Origin: Effrenium voratum
Taxonomy: Eukaryota; Sar; Dinophyceae; Suessiales; Symbiodiniaceae
DNA length: 64,000 nt
Assembly: GCA_963377175.1 (NCBI GenBank)
Contig: CAUJNA010003812.1
Span: 310,001-374,000 of the forward strand
Direction: 5' to 3'
Of the stretch, positions 56,090 through 64,000 are shown in pieces (within the stretch, counting starts at the first letter, position 1; every line of letters starts with the position of its first letter). The notes below the pieces were generated by a model. It was given only the letters and a program-made list of their open reading frames with translations. It searched no databases and was not told where the DNA came from. A program made the translations under genes and the position numbers.

Positions 56090-56592
56090 GTCCGGCCCAA
56101 GCCATGGCAGCGGCAGATGATGCCGCGCCCGCCGGACGAGGAGATGAGGACGGAGCACCTGAGGGCCGACCTGAGGGTGTTCCTGAGAGAGAAGAGGAGA
56201 GTGAGGAGATTGCACCGCCTGCGTTGGTGCACGCACCAGCGAACCCGACAAGGGCGGAGGTGGACGAGCATGAGTCCACAGGCCATGTTCAGTACAGGAC
56301 TTGGTGCCGGCATTGCGTTGCTGGGAGAGGCCTAGGTCAGCAACACAGGTCTCGAGACGAGGAGAGTAAGAGAGATGACGGTTTACCCATCATCGCGAGC
56401 GACTACACCTTCATGACTACAGATGGCAAGGAAGATGGAAGAGCCAAGCCTATCTTGGTGATCAAAGACAGCCGGACGTTGTCCGTGGCAGCCACTTTTG
56501 TGGATGCAAAGGGTCCTACACCCTATGCCGTGAAGTTCTTTGCCAACTTTCTGAAGCACTTAGTATCGGAGAGCGGTCATGATGAGCGATGG
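56065..56592 (+). CDS. Integrase N-terminal half, displaced frame
   Basis: In the -1 frame relative to gag, this 176-codon segment has an acidic linker, a zinc-binding HHCC-type motif (His at 56269 and 56284, CRHC Cys at 56305 and 56314) and the first catalytic Asp of the DDE triad in IASDYTFM (GAC 56401-56403). It runs into TGA at 56593-56595. The second Asp and the Glu are found in the next frame from 56564. Integrase inserts the cDNA into the genome. Either frameshifts are used at both ends or one or two indels separate the halves. Confidence 0.85.
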
Positions 56593-59500
56593 TGAGCATT
56601 CGATTGTTGCTCTTAAGGAGCAGGCAGCCCGTGAGGCTGGAGTGGAAAACGTTCCACAGGAGTCCCCGGTGGGTGACCACCGGAGCAATGGACTTGCGGA
56701 GAATGCAGTCCGTGAGGTCAAGAGGCAGGGAAGAGTCTTGAGGTCTTCTTTGGAAGAGATGATCGGCAAGGTTCTACGCGAGGACGATCCCGTCCTGGCA
56801 TGGCTTCCGCGGCATGCGGCAGACCTGATGTGCCGGTACCGCAAAGGACCGGACGGCCGCACGCCTGAACACAGGCGTTGTGGTAAGAACTGGCGAAAGC
56901 CAGCGATCGCTATAGGCGAAAAGTTGTACTACCGTGAGGTAGGAGAAGGAGTACGACATCTTAAGGAAGGCCGGTACATCGGCCACCATGGTCGTACCGG
57001 ATCACTTTTGGTGATCACAGCAGATGGTGTCAAGAGGGGCACTGGAGTCCGCAGGCTGGCGGACTGTGACCGTTGGGTAGCCGACGGATGGGATGCCCTA
57101 CGAGGGCTTCCATGGGAGGTGACTGCACGGAGGTCACCGGGCACGCCACGTGCCGGAGCGGCTGGAGAAGCCGTTGTCTTGGTTGGAGAGCCAAGGATGG
57201 AGGTGCCACCAGCAGTTCATGTCATGGCGCCACCTATGCAGAAGAGGATCTACATCCGGAAGGCAGACGTCGAGAAGTATACGCCTACAGATGGGTGCCC
57301 AGGATGCACATGCATTTTGCTGGGCCAATCTACCGTGTTGCCACACACGGAAGCATGCAGAGCCAGGATTGTGACTCTGATGCAACAAGATGAGGAAGGC
57401 AAGAGCAGATTAGAAGAACACGAGAGGAAGAAGAGATCTAAAAGAGATGAGAAGAACGAGGCCCCTGAGAGGGATGTGACAGCTGATGACGCAGCTGGAG
57501 CACCGGCCGACAAGGCCGTGCAAGCTAGTGAAGAACGCAGGGATGAGGGCATTTTGCCATACCCTGACAACCCAGAGGAGAGGTCAAGCCTGAAACGTGC
57601 ACCTGCAGAGCCCAGCAGTAGCAGTACGCCTGCAGGGAGTAAGGCTAAAGCCTCACCGGTCAAGCCTCAGAAAAGACCGGGAGAACTCAGGATAGCCGCT
57701 GGACCTAAGCTGAAGGTCCAGCCACCCCAAGGAGAGAAGAGAGAACCTGAGGTATCAGTTGAAGATTTGAGAGATCAAACTGGAGAGCCACCTGCTGGAG
57801 CAACTACTCCAGGGCAGCCCCCGGACGCGGGAGGACTGTCTTTGAGCAGGGCAAAGGAGGTGGTGAAGAGGATGATCGAGAGGAGAATCAAGCAGGTCTA
57901 TGAGCAGCAGGAGGTAGAGATCTCGTCAGTGGAAATTGAGACTCTAGCCAACATAAGCTGCGAGCTAAGCGCCGTACACATCATGGAAGTGTACAGTCCA
58001 GCAAGATTCTCTAAGGAGGCGAGCAGGTTTGGTTTAAAGCCTGGTTTCGCAATCGACCTTGAGGAGGCTAAACCCGACGGTTCGTTCTGGGACCTTAGCA
58101 GGCCAGAAGACGTCGAGGCCGTAAACCAACTGATTGATCGCGACGAACCAGTACTACTGACTGGGAGTCCGCCGTGTGATCAATTCAGCCACTTGCAGAA
58201 CATCAACAAGTACAGGGTCAGCCCGGATCAACGTAAGATCCGTATGGATAAAGCACTGGAGCATTTGCACAACTCATGCAGCTTCTATAGGAAGCAGCTG
58301 GATACAGGACGCCTGTTCTTGCACGAGGCGCCCTGGAGTGCCACTTCGTGGAAAGATCCTGAAGTCAAGGAACTGACGGATCGCCCGGACACATATTTGG
58401 TCCGAGGGCCGATGTGCCGATGGGAGATGATGGCGACAGACCGCCGTGGTCTTCAAGGCACGGGCTATGTGAGAAAGGAGACCGGTTGGCTCACTAATAG
58501 CCGGGAGCTTGCTGAGCTCTTGGAAGGTGAGTGCAGCAACAAGGCAGGGAAAGATCCCTGGCACAGGCATGTACACCTTATTGGTGGAATTGCCAAACAG
58601 GCCGCCAGGTACCCACCTGCGCTGGTCAAAGCTGTCCTTCGGACAGTCAAAGCTTATCTTGTACAGAAGGGTGAGCTTAACTCAATGGAGTCGAATACAT
58701 CAGGGCCAATCTGTGAGGAACCTTTTGTTCCAGCAGGCTACATTGAAGAGTACTGGGATGATGTGAATGGAGGACTTCTACCAGCGGAAGAAGTTAAGAA
58801 GGCCAGAACTCTTGAGATGGACTACTTCAAGAAGCAAGGAGTTTACCGGAAGGTGCCGGTAACACAATGCTACGCAGAGGGACTTCGTCCAATCACGGTG
58901 AGATGGTTAGACACGAACAAAGGAGATCCGGAAAAGCCCAACTACCGGTCTAGATTAGTTGCCCGTGAAATTAAGGCAGCTAAGAAGCCGGAAGAACAGT
59001 TGCCGCAGAACCTCCTGTTCTCGTCAACGCCACCGTTGGAGGCAATGCGCTACTTGCTGAGTGCCTGGGCAACAGACCGGGTGTCAGCCAAGGGCCGGAG
59101 ACTGAAGCTCGGTCTCTGGGACATAAGTCGAGCGCACTTTTATGGAGTTCCGAAGCGACGCATATATGTGGAGCTTCCACCAGAAGACGCAGAAGAAGGC
59201 TTCTGTGGTTTGTTGGAGAAGAGCATGTATGGTTGCCAAGACGCGCCAGCAATATGGCAAGACCATTATACCCAACTTCTTTTGAAGCATGGGTTTCAGC
59301 GTGGCCGCAGCAATGGTTCCTGCTTTTACAAGCCGAGCACAGGGTGCAGAGTGTTGGTTCATGGAGACGACTTCCTTGCACTTGGTGATCAAGAAGCTTT
59401 GGATGAGCTGGATTCCACTCTAAGGAGTGCCTACGAGCTGAAACGGCTCGGAATGCTGGGAGACGAGGATGGAGATGATCGCGCTGCACATTTCTTGAAT

Positions 59501-60391
59501 CGTCTGATCCGCATTGGCATGCACGAAGGCCAATCAGCGGTTTTCTTGGAACCTGACCGCCGTCATGTGGAACTTTTGGTGAGACATCTGGGAATGGTGA
59601 ACGCGAAGGGCACTGAGACCCCAGACATCAAGAAGTCCGTGGAGCAGCAGCTTTTGGAGGCTAACAGCCCTCCGTTGGCGCGAGAAGCAGCTTCACTTTA
59701 TAGGTCGCGTGTGATGCGAGCAGCGTACCTCAGTCAAGATCGTCCTGATCTTTCGCACGCTGTGAAGAATCTTTCAAGGAAGATGGTCACCCCGACCGAG
59801 GCGGCGATGCAAGACCTGAAGAGACTGTGCAGGCATTTGCTGAAGTATCCTGATCTTTGTCAAGTGTTTGGGCGACAAGCCAAACCTTCGAAGGTCCGTA
59901 TACAGGTTGATTCTGACCATGCAGGAGACGCTGTCACTAGGCGAAGCACTACAGGCATGGTTGCCCTCTATGGTAGCCATACACTGAAGCACTCAAGCAA
60001 CGTCCAGTCGACGATAGCATTGAGCACTGGAGAGAGTGAGTATTACGCTTTGGTGAAAGGCGGTTCTGTAGGATTAGGACTTCAATCCCTCCTTCAAGAC
60101 TTTGGAGTTGAGGTAGAGGTTCTAGTAGAGTCTGATGCAACCGCAGCCAAAGGCACGGTTAATAGAGTAGGCCTGGGAAAGGCACGCCACATTCAAACTC
60201 GTTATCTGTGGTTACAGGAACGTGTGGCGATGAACCATTTAAAGGTAGAACACATACCAGGCAAGCGGAACAGGTCTGATGTGCTGACAAAGTCAGTACC
60301 CGGAGTCCAAATGAAGGACACAATGAATCGTTCCGGATTTGTGTTTCTTCAAAGCAAGAGTAAAGGCCAGATGAGTCTTCTAGATTCGTAA
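56579..60391 (+). CDS. pol: Pol: integrase C-terminal part, MTase-like domain, RT, RNase H
   Basis: This is a 1270-codon frame. The first ATG shown is conventional; the frame is open from 56564 and is probably expressed only as part of a larger polyprotein. Residues 1-185 hold the rest of integrase: second Asp at residue 4 (MSDGEHSI), catalytic Glu41 in SNGLAENAVREVK (36 residues apart) and a C-terminal DNA-binding part. Residues 230-450 are a charged linker with a CPGCTC motif near its start. Residues 455-690 are methyltransferase-like, 765-1005 reverse transcriptase and 1105-1250 RNase H. TAA is at 60389-60391. Apart from the 5' break, no stop interrupts these domains and all catalytic residues checked are present. 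Confidence 0.93.
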   Translation: MMSDGEHSIVALKEQAAREAGVENVPQESPVGDHRSNGLAENAVREVKRQGRVLRSSLEEMIGKVLREDDPVLAWLPRHAADLMCRYRKGPDGRTPEHRRCGKNWRKPAIAIGEKLYYREVGEGVRHLKEGRYIGHHGRTGSLLVITADGVKRGTGVRRLADCDRWVADGWDALRGLPWEVTARRSPGTPRAGAAGEAVVLVGEPRMEVPPAVHVMAPPMQKRIYIRKADVEKYTPTDGCPGCTCILLGQSTVLPHTEACRARIVTLMQQDEEGKSRLEEHERKKRSKRDEKNEAPERDVTADDAAGAPADKAVQASEERRDEGILPYPDNPEERSSLKRAPAEPSSSSTPAGSKAKASPVKPQKRPGELRIAAGPKLKVQPPQGEKREPEVSVEDLRDQTGEPPAGATTPGQPPDAGGLSLSRAKEVVKRMIERRIKQVYEQQEVEISSVEIETLANISCELSAVHIMEVYSPARFSKEASRFGLKPGFAIDLEEAKPDGSFWDLSRPEDVEAVNQLIDRDEPVLLTGSPPCDQFSHLQNINKYRVSPDQRKIRMDKALEHLHNSCSFYRKQLDTGRLFLHEAPWSATSWKDPEVKELTDRPDTYLVRGPMCRWEMMATDRRGLQGTGYVRKETGWLTNSRELAELLEGECSNKAGKDPWHRHVHLIGGIAKQAARYPPALVKAVLRTVKAYLVQKGELNSMESNTSGPICEEPFVPAGYIEEYWDDVNGGLLPAEEVKKARTLEMDYFKKQGVYRKVPVTQCYAEGLRPITVRWLDTNKGDPEKPNYRSRLVAREIKAAKKPEEQLPQNLLFSSTPPLEAMRYLLSAWATDRVSAKGRRLKLGLWDISRAHFYGVPKRRIYVELPPEDAEEGFCGLLEKSMYGCQDAPAIWQDHYTQLLLKHGFQRGRSNGSCFYKPSTGCRVLVHGDDFLALGDQEALDELDSTLRSAYELKRLGMLGDEDGDDRAAHFLNRLIRIGMHEGQSAVFLEPDRRHVELLVRHLGMVNAKGTETPDIKKSVEQQLLEANSPPLAREAASLYRSRVMRAAYLSQDRPDLSHAVKNLSRKMVTPTEAAMQDLKRLCRHLLKYPDLCQVFGRQAKPSKVRIQVDSDHAGDAVTRRSTTGMVALYGSHTLKHSSNVQSTIALSTGESEYYALVKGGSVGLGLQSLLQDFGVEVEVLVESDATAAKGTVNRVGLGKARHIQTRYLWLQERVAMNHLKVEHIPGKRNRSDVLTKSVPGVQMKDTMNRSGFVFLQSKSKGQMSLLDS
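57941..58648 (+). other. Cytosine-C5 methyltransferase-like domain within Pol
   Basis: Residues about 455-690 of Pol. HIMEVYSPARFSKEASRFG (467-485) occupies the place of the SAM-binding motif I. GSPPCDQFS (529-537) matches motif IV, with the catalytic Cys at 533. FLHEAPW (580-586) sits where ENV (motif VI) is expected. HLIGGIAKQAARYPPALVKA (from about 666) resembles the IGNAVPP motif X. The order and spacing fit a Dcm-fold enzyme. The glycines of motif I and the Asn of ENV are missing, so activity is uncertain. The placement between integrase and RT is not part of a standard copia element. Confidence 0.6.
58871..59593 (+). other. Reverse transcriptase domain (RVT_2 type)
   Basis: Residues about 765-1005 of Pol. 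RWLDTNKGDPEKPNYRSRLV is the usual copia RT entry. LWDISRAHFYG holds catalytic Asp848. LEKSMYGCQDAPAIWQ is the conserved copia block. LVHGDDFLAL carries Asp930-Asp931 in place of the common YVDD. The enzyme copies the element RNA from the tRNA primer. Confidence 0.93.
59891..60334 (+). other. RNase H domain
   Basis: Residues about 1105-1252 of Pol. QVDSDHAGD (Asp1111/Asp1113), STGESEYYAL (Glu1152/Glu1154), ESDATAAKG (Asp1186) and the closing HIPGKRNRSDVLTK form the complete copia RNase H pattern. It degrades the RNA strand and leaves the polypurine primer. Confidence 0.93.
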
Positions 60392-60458
60392 GGCCCTGGT
60401 CCAGGCTCCGACTACCGCACTGTATAGTTGCTGTGCGGGTGATCAAGCACCCTCCAGC

Positions 60459-60467
60459 AAGGAGGAG
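60459..60467 (+). promoter_or_regulatory. Polypurine tract
   Basis: AAGGAGGAG directly abuts the 3' LTR, as required for plus-strand DNA priming. The 67 bases between the pol stop and this tract are non-coding. Confidence 0.85.
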
Positions 60468-60582
60468 TGTTGAAATATGTAGCCCAATACGCTTGTTGTC
60501 ATATACAGTTGTACAGTTGAGACTACCGACATGTTTTGGCTCAAGAAAATAAGGCGCTCCGAAGCGGCCAAATAGATTTTCA
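60468..60582 (+). repeat. 3' LTR (115 bp)
   Basis: Identical base for base to 52453-52567. Here the spliced-leader-like segment is at 60526-60545. Confidence 0.96.
60526..60545 (+). promoter_or_regulatory. Spliced-leader-like segment in 3' LTR
   Basis: Same 20-base segment as 52511-52530, at the equivalent LTR position. In the genomic RNA it could offer homology to a real spliced leader at the 5' end. Confidence 0.6.
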
Positions 60583-60587
60583 CTTTT
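60583..60587. repeat. Target site duplication, right
   Basis: CTTTT, matching 52448-52452. Confidence 0.9.
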
Positions 60588-60688
60588 TGTTGGTTTTCTC
60601 CAGGTTTTTCACATTGTTCCAAAGGAATGCAAGAATCCTCGAGAAAACGGAAAAAGCATTGAACAACCCGGAAAGAAGGAAACCAAGA

Positions 60689-60719
60689 CTATGCCTCCAA
60701 GTCTGGTTTGTGGGCATAG
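60689..60719. repeat. 31-nt hairpin repeat, copy 1
   Basis: An 8-pair stem CTATGCCT / GGGCATAG (one T-G wobble) encloses a 15-base loop CCAAGTCTGGTTTGT. A second copy with a compensatory stem change is at 60853-60883. Confidence 0.6.
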
Positions 60720-60850
60720 GCTTGTTGTTTTAGTTGTTTTGTTTTGTGTGCTTTGATTGGGTTGTCTGAAGGCAGGTGTTGTGCCTTCTTTGGAACAGTG
60801 TGCAACAAAATGAGAGAACTACAAATCAAAACTTTATTTGTTAGAAAGAT

Positions 60851-60885
60851 AACTATGTCCCCAAGTCTAGTCTGTGGACATAGTT
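60851..60885. repeat. Hairpin repeat, copy 2
   Basis: A perfect 10-pair stem AACTATGTCC / GGACATAGTT encloses a 15-base loop CCAAGTCTAGTCTGT. The stem differs from copy 1 by a C-G to T-A pair change. A (TTTG)n run follows directly. Confidence 0.65.
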
Positions 60886-61090
60886 TTGTTTGTTGTTTGT
60901 TTGTTTGTTTGTTTGTTTTTTTTGGGGGGGGTTCTGCAGGTGGTGTACCTTTATTTGAGAAGTGTGAAGCCTATGGTTTTTTGGTTTTAACCACAAAAAT
61001 CAGCCCGCTCAGGATGACCTGTTCTGTAAATTTGACCCCTTCATAAACCATGATGTGTTCATAATCCAGTTTGCTTGCGGATGTTCAAGT

Positions 61091-62460
61091 AGATAATATG
61101 TTAATTTCAAGTATTTGCTAGTCTCAATAGTTGTTCATACAATACTCTTAGCACATTCAATTTTCCTTGGTGCTGCGGTTTTTGCTTTGCGGAATTCGTT
61201 ACAAAGGGGCGTTGCTCAAATAAATTGAAAGTGGTTCTCGTCAAACTGACTGATTACAATCCCACTTAAACTGTCACCATTTATGCCAGCATGTCTCAAA
61301 TCTAACGACATTACATCAAAACTTAATCAACGAGCGATTTTCCAACTGAACCAGTTCTACTAAATCAGTCTAATAAGCTCATACTGTTAGAATTTTCAAT
61401 ATGTTCAGTTTCCGGAAAAGAAAAACAAAAGGGGAATAGTTAGTTTGTGAAAATTCCAGCTGTTTAACCTGTCCCTCATTCAGCGTATCACAGTATTTCT
61501 TACGCTTTTCCTCAAACTGCCGGTCGGTCTTCCGAGTTGTCTTTTCTCAAGCATCTTCTCAATCTTCGCTTTCTCTTCTTCCGTACTTTGTTGTAAATGG
61601 TTTTCATCATATCCATCATCAGCTGAACATTCTTAGTCAGTACCTCTTTGATAGTTCGGCAATAGCATCAGGGAAATCGACTTGTTTGATGAACTCGTAG
61701 AATATTGACATCCTATTGGTATGAATGAAGATAAAAGGCATAACCTACGTATTGTCAAAGTTGTAGAATGCGAATGGCACGTTTTCTGAAGAAGATAGCG
61801 AAACTGAAAGTGAAGAAGATGAATAAAATGGAATACTCCGAGGAGATAAGTGCGATGTTTCAGTAAAAATACATTATCAGTTGTTTGCCTACATGGAGCT
61901 TGGTACTAGCGCATATTTCTTACAAAGCATAAACAAGTGTGTTTTTGTCATACGCAAATATTGTAAGATGTATGTGGTATAGTTTGAGTGGTACCTCTTG
62001 ATTTCTTGCAGAACTACTTACAGACATGCAGGCATTAGCACGTATAGCAGGTGGCGGAGACTGAAATTCAGAAATGTTCGAAATGTAATTGAATCTGACT
62101 TTAATGTATCAGATGTGTTGCATCGCAAAAATACTAGAAATTAGGAAGTGCTGATAGGAGAAAGAACACTTGGACAGTGTGAAGAATGATTACTGCGAAG
62201 TTTGCGAATATGAATCATTACCAACAGACGGATTATGATAAGGGCAGATTTAGGAGGAAGGAGCACCCAGAAGAATATGAAAATGGATAAAAGGTTGGAC
62301 CATTTGGGGAGAAAAACTATAAGGAGCACCGAGCCCAGTGAAATGTTACGTAATTTGTCTATCACAAGATTTGTGGTGTGAAGCTTTGGCGAGTTTAGGG
62401 GGCAAGGTCATCGCAGATGTCAGGACTTCAACTGAGGAAGCCCACTTCTAACTGAAACTC
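61091..62460. other. Second AT-rich block with decayed reading frames
   Basis: AT-rich like 40.3-42.8 kb. It holds short coding-like runs on both strands. The minus-strand relic at 61379-61711 is listed separately. A plus-strand acidic tail (EDSETESEEDE) stops at TAA 61824-61826. Plus-strand pieces near 62070-62220 read NVIESDFNVSDVLHRKNTRN and DYCEVCEYESLPTDG in different frames. No family is recognised. Confidence 0.45.
61379..61711 (-). pseudogene. Decayed gene relic, unknown protein
   Basis: From ATG 61711 the minus strand reads MSIFYEFIKQVDFPDAIAEL and stops after 24 codons. Neighbouring frames then continue with coding-like peptides (TKNVQLMMDMMKTIYN, STEEEKAKIEKMLEK, RQFEEKRKKYCDTLNEGQVK) and end at TGA 61381-61379. 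At least three one-base shifts are needed. Charged, helix-rich composition suggests a coiled coil. It may come from the same kind of source as the 40-kb block. Confidence 0.4.
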
Positions 62461-62551
62461 CGCCCTAAGTTCTGACGGTTTGTTGATCTATCAGAATCAG
62501 TCCAAATCTATCAAACCAATCAACTCATGCGGGAGTTCTCTTGGGCTTCAG

Positions 62552-62710
62552 CCGAAGCAAGCCGCGAGGAAGCACCGCGTGCAGCGGGACAGAGAGGGCT
62601 GGGCCAAGTGCAGCGAAGTGGAGGCGGCAGCCCTGCGCGCACGGAATGCCGATGCAGCGCTGCTGAGGCGACTCCGAAACCCAAAGATAGAGGCTAGAGA
62701 GCAGAGCTAG
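62552..62710 (+). CDS. Candidate exon, Arg/Ala-rich, unknown protein
   Basis: CTTGGGCTTCAG (ending 62551) precedes a GC-rich open stretch in otherwise AT-rich sequence. The peptide is helix-prone and charged (REGWAKCSEVEAAALRARNA). The frame ends at TAG 62708-62710, so this may be a terminal exon, or an internal one if a donor lies just before the stop. No family is recognised. Confidence 0.38.
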   Translation, partial: PKQAARKHRVQRDREGWAKCSEVEAAALRARNADAALLRRLRNPKIEAREQS

Positions 62711-63232
62711 CTCGGATTTACATTCATCCAAATTTGATGTGTCCTTTCTGGTCAATGGTTTGCGCTGCTCAACCTACATAGCGGATCTTTGGTATCACCG
62801 ACTCGCTCTCGCCACTTCAAATGTCATGTGAGCCGGCAAAGGGTTGCCTCGTGAGTTATTCTCAGGATTGCAATGTGAACTTTCGATGTTATTCATGAGC
62901 GAAGGGGGTTGCACCCGAATATTAACTGAGGTACTTGTCCGAAGCAGCGCTTGGGCATTTGCGATGAGAGAAATTGTTTAAAGATGGCTTCGTTCTTTTG
63001 CAACTCCCCGAGTCCTCAAGAATCACACACCCAGCTGGGCAAAGAACCAGGACGTGCTAGGCAGTGCTTTGCTGCTGATCTGCTGCATCAGAAGCACATC
63101 GGCAAGCCCAGCCTCGGCTTTCAGTCATGCAGAATCGTGTCCCTAGTTTGTTAAATTTGCGGACCTCAAGACAAGCCCAAAAAGTGCCTTTGGATGCAAT
63201 CAACCGACTTTAGCGTTGTTTGGGCTCTCCAG
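62711..63232. other. Unassigned sequence, possible intron or intergenic
   Basis: No protein-like frame is seen. It lies between two plus-strand candidate exons. Confidence 0.4.
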
Positions 63233-63404
63233 GAGAGTGCTGCAAGAAAGCCGCTACGACAACGGAGAGCCCCGCTTCGAGGAGCGCACAGACAAAACTG
63301 GCAAGTGGGTTCGCAGCACCCGGAAGCGCCATGATGACGTGGATCGGCCCGAGGTGCCGCCCAGTGTGGAGCCGCCCGGCTTAAAGCGTTGCTCGGAGCA
63401 CTGA
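63233..63404 (+). CDS. Candidate terminal exon, unknown protein
   Basis: TTGGGCTCTCCAG ends at 63232. A GC-rich open frame follows with a convincing protein composition (RYDNGEPRFEERTDKTGKWV, then Arg/Asp-rich and Pro-rich parts) and ends at TGA 63402-63404. The acceptor, composition and stop fit a last exon of about 57 codons. The upstream exons and identity are unknown. Confidence 0.42.
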
Positions 63405-64000
63405 CTTTGTCATCTGGGTTGGGGGCAGTCGCAGGGGCTCCGTGCGCGGACCGCTTTGATCTTTCAGTGCAGGACATCGGGGGGTGCAGTCCGAAAATAA
63501 GATGAGTTGTTTGGCAGGCAGCACTGTGTTCCTCTCGTTAGATGCCGAAGGCGCAATGCTTCCAGAGTTGTTTGCACAGGAAGCCATGGGTTGGCAGGCT
63601 GGTTGCGTTTTAGGAATATTCTGTCGCCTTAGCTATGCATGCAAGGCATTCGGATCCTGTAGTTTCCATGTTAGTTTCCATATAAGGAAGCAGGCAAATA
63701 AGACTGGCTGGTGTTTTGCAGCGCGGCTTGCGAGCATTAAGCCTGAAAGCCCAGATCGTACAATGAAGATGCTCTGGTAGCAGCATCGCAGTGCCTGTCG
63801 AGCAACAAAGTACAGTCGAGCAGGGCCAAGCGGGTGCCTGGAAGTATCCTGTATCGTACCGCATGAAACTCAGTTTTTAAGCAGAATGCCTTGTCAAAAC
63901 TGAACATTTGGTTTGTTGAGCGCGATGTCATGTTGTTTATGCACAACCTCAGTGATTTTCTCTTGTAAGACAAAGGGTATTCGCGAAGACAAGACCTTCG
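63405..64000. other. Unassigned sequence, possible 3' flank
   Basis: No gene or repeat is recognised. It may include the 3' untranslated part of the candidate gene ending at 63404. Confidence 0.4.

Larger units (their letters stand above)
52453..60582 (+). mobile_element. Ty1/copia-type LTR retrotransposon, complete (8130 bp)
   Basis: TG...CA bounded 115-bp LTRs, a 5-bp target duplication, a primer binding site and a polypurine tract enclose ORF1, gag-protease, integrase, reverse transcriptase and RNase H in that order. Integrase before RT is diagnostic of Ty1/copia. The two LTRs are identical over 115 bp, which suggests a recent insertion. The coding frame shifts three times (about 54.13, 56.06 and 56.58 kb). 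Unusual parts are ORF1 before gag, a methyltransferase-like domain between integrase and RT, and a spliced-leader-like segment in the LTR. Confidence 0.96.
60588..61090. other. Non-coding flank with hairpins and (TTTG)n
   Basis: This is the continuation of the pre-insertion target sequence. It contains the two hairpin copies, a (TTTG)n tract at 60886-60918 and a G run. No gene is recognised. Confidence 0.5.

Noticed and set aside
57134..58576. Several 60-140 codon minus-strand frames inside pol
   Set aside because: Antisense shadows of a strongly supported plus-strand coding region.
1..64000. Bacterial or contaminant origin of the window
   Set aside because: There is no dense operon-like coding. 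The retrotransposon, splice-like signals and leader-like LTR are eukaryotic and fit a dinoflagellate. Only the AT-rich blocks remain of uncertain origin.

Overview
The window looks like nuclear DNA of a dinoflagellate, most likely Symbiodiniaceae or a close relative. The evidence is: long stretches without continuous genes, many minisatellites and degenerate repeats, short GC-rich exon-like islands after pyrimidine-AG acceptors, and one large LTR retrotransposon with a Ty1/copia gene order whose LTRs carry a sequence closely resembling the dinoflagellate trans-spliced leader. No bacterial-style operon, rRNA or confident tRNA gene was seen.

Layout. 1-20 kb: mostly unassigned sequence with dispersed short repeats (a CTATTTTAG-ended MITE-like family, a 110-bp family, small foldback elements), a 72-bp x10 minisatellite at 5.15-5.87 kb, a GGGATTC-type satellite at 19-20 kb, and a few possible exons. 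20-51.7 kb: three related, diverged macro-repeats (about 20.1-30.3, 32.1-39.8 and 42.8-51.7 kb) built from shared modules, including a roughly 2-kb tandem duplication at 32.9-36.8 kb. Between the first two lie two minisatellites (30.4-31.6 kb). Between the last two lies a compositionally foreign AT-rich block (about 40.1-42.8 kb) with at least three decayed minus-strand genes of unknown origin.

52.45-60.58 kb: a complete Ty1/copia-type element of 8130 bp. It has identical 115-bp LTRs, a 5-bp target duplication (CTTTT), a primer binding site, an unidentified ORF1, gag-protease, integrase, an unusual cytosine-methyltransferase-like domain, reverse transcriptase, RNase H and a polypurine tract. 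Gag would package the RNA, protease mature the products, RT/RNase H copy the RNA from the tRNA primer, and integrase insert the copy. The reading frame changes at three places although the LTRs are identical, so the copy is either young and defective, uses recoding, or contains sequence errors.

60.6-64 kb: a pair of hairpin repeats with a compensatory base-pair change, a second AT-rich relic with decayed frames, and two candidate terminal exons on the plus strand.

Everything here is read by eye. Family assignments rest on catalytic motifs. Claims about exons, foreign blocks and repeat boundaries are approximate.
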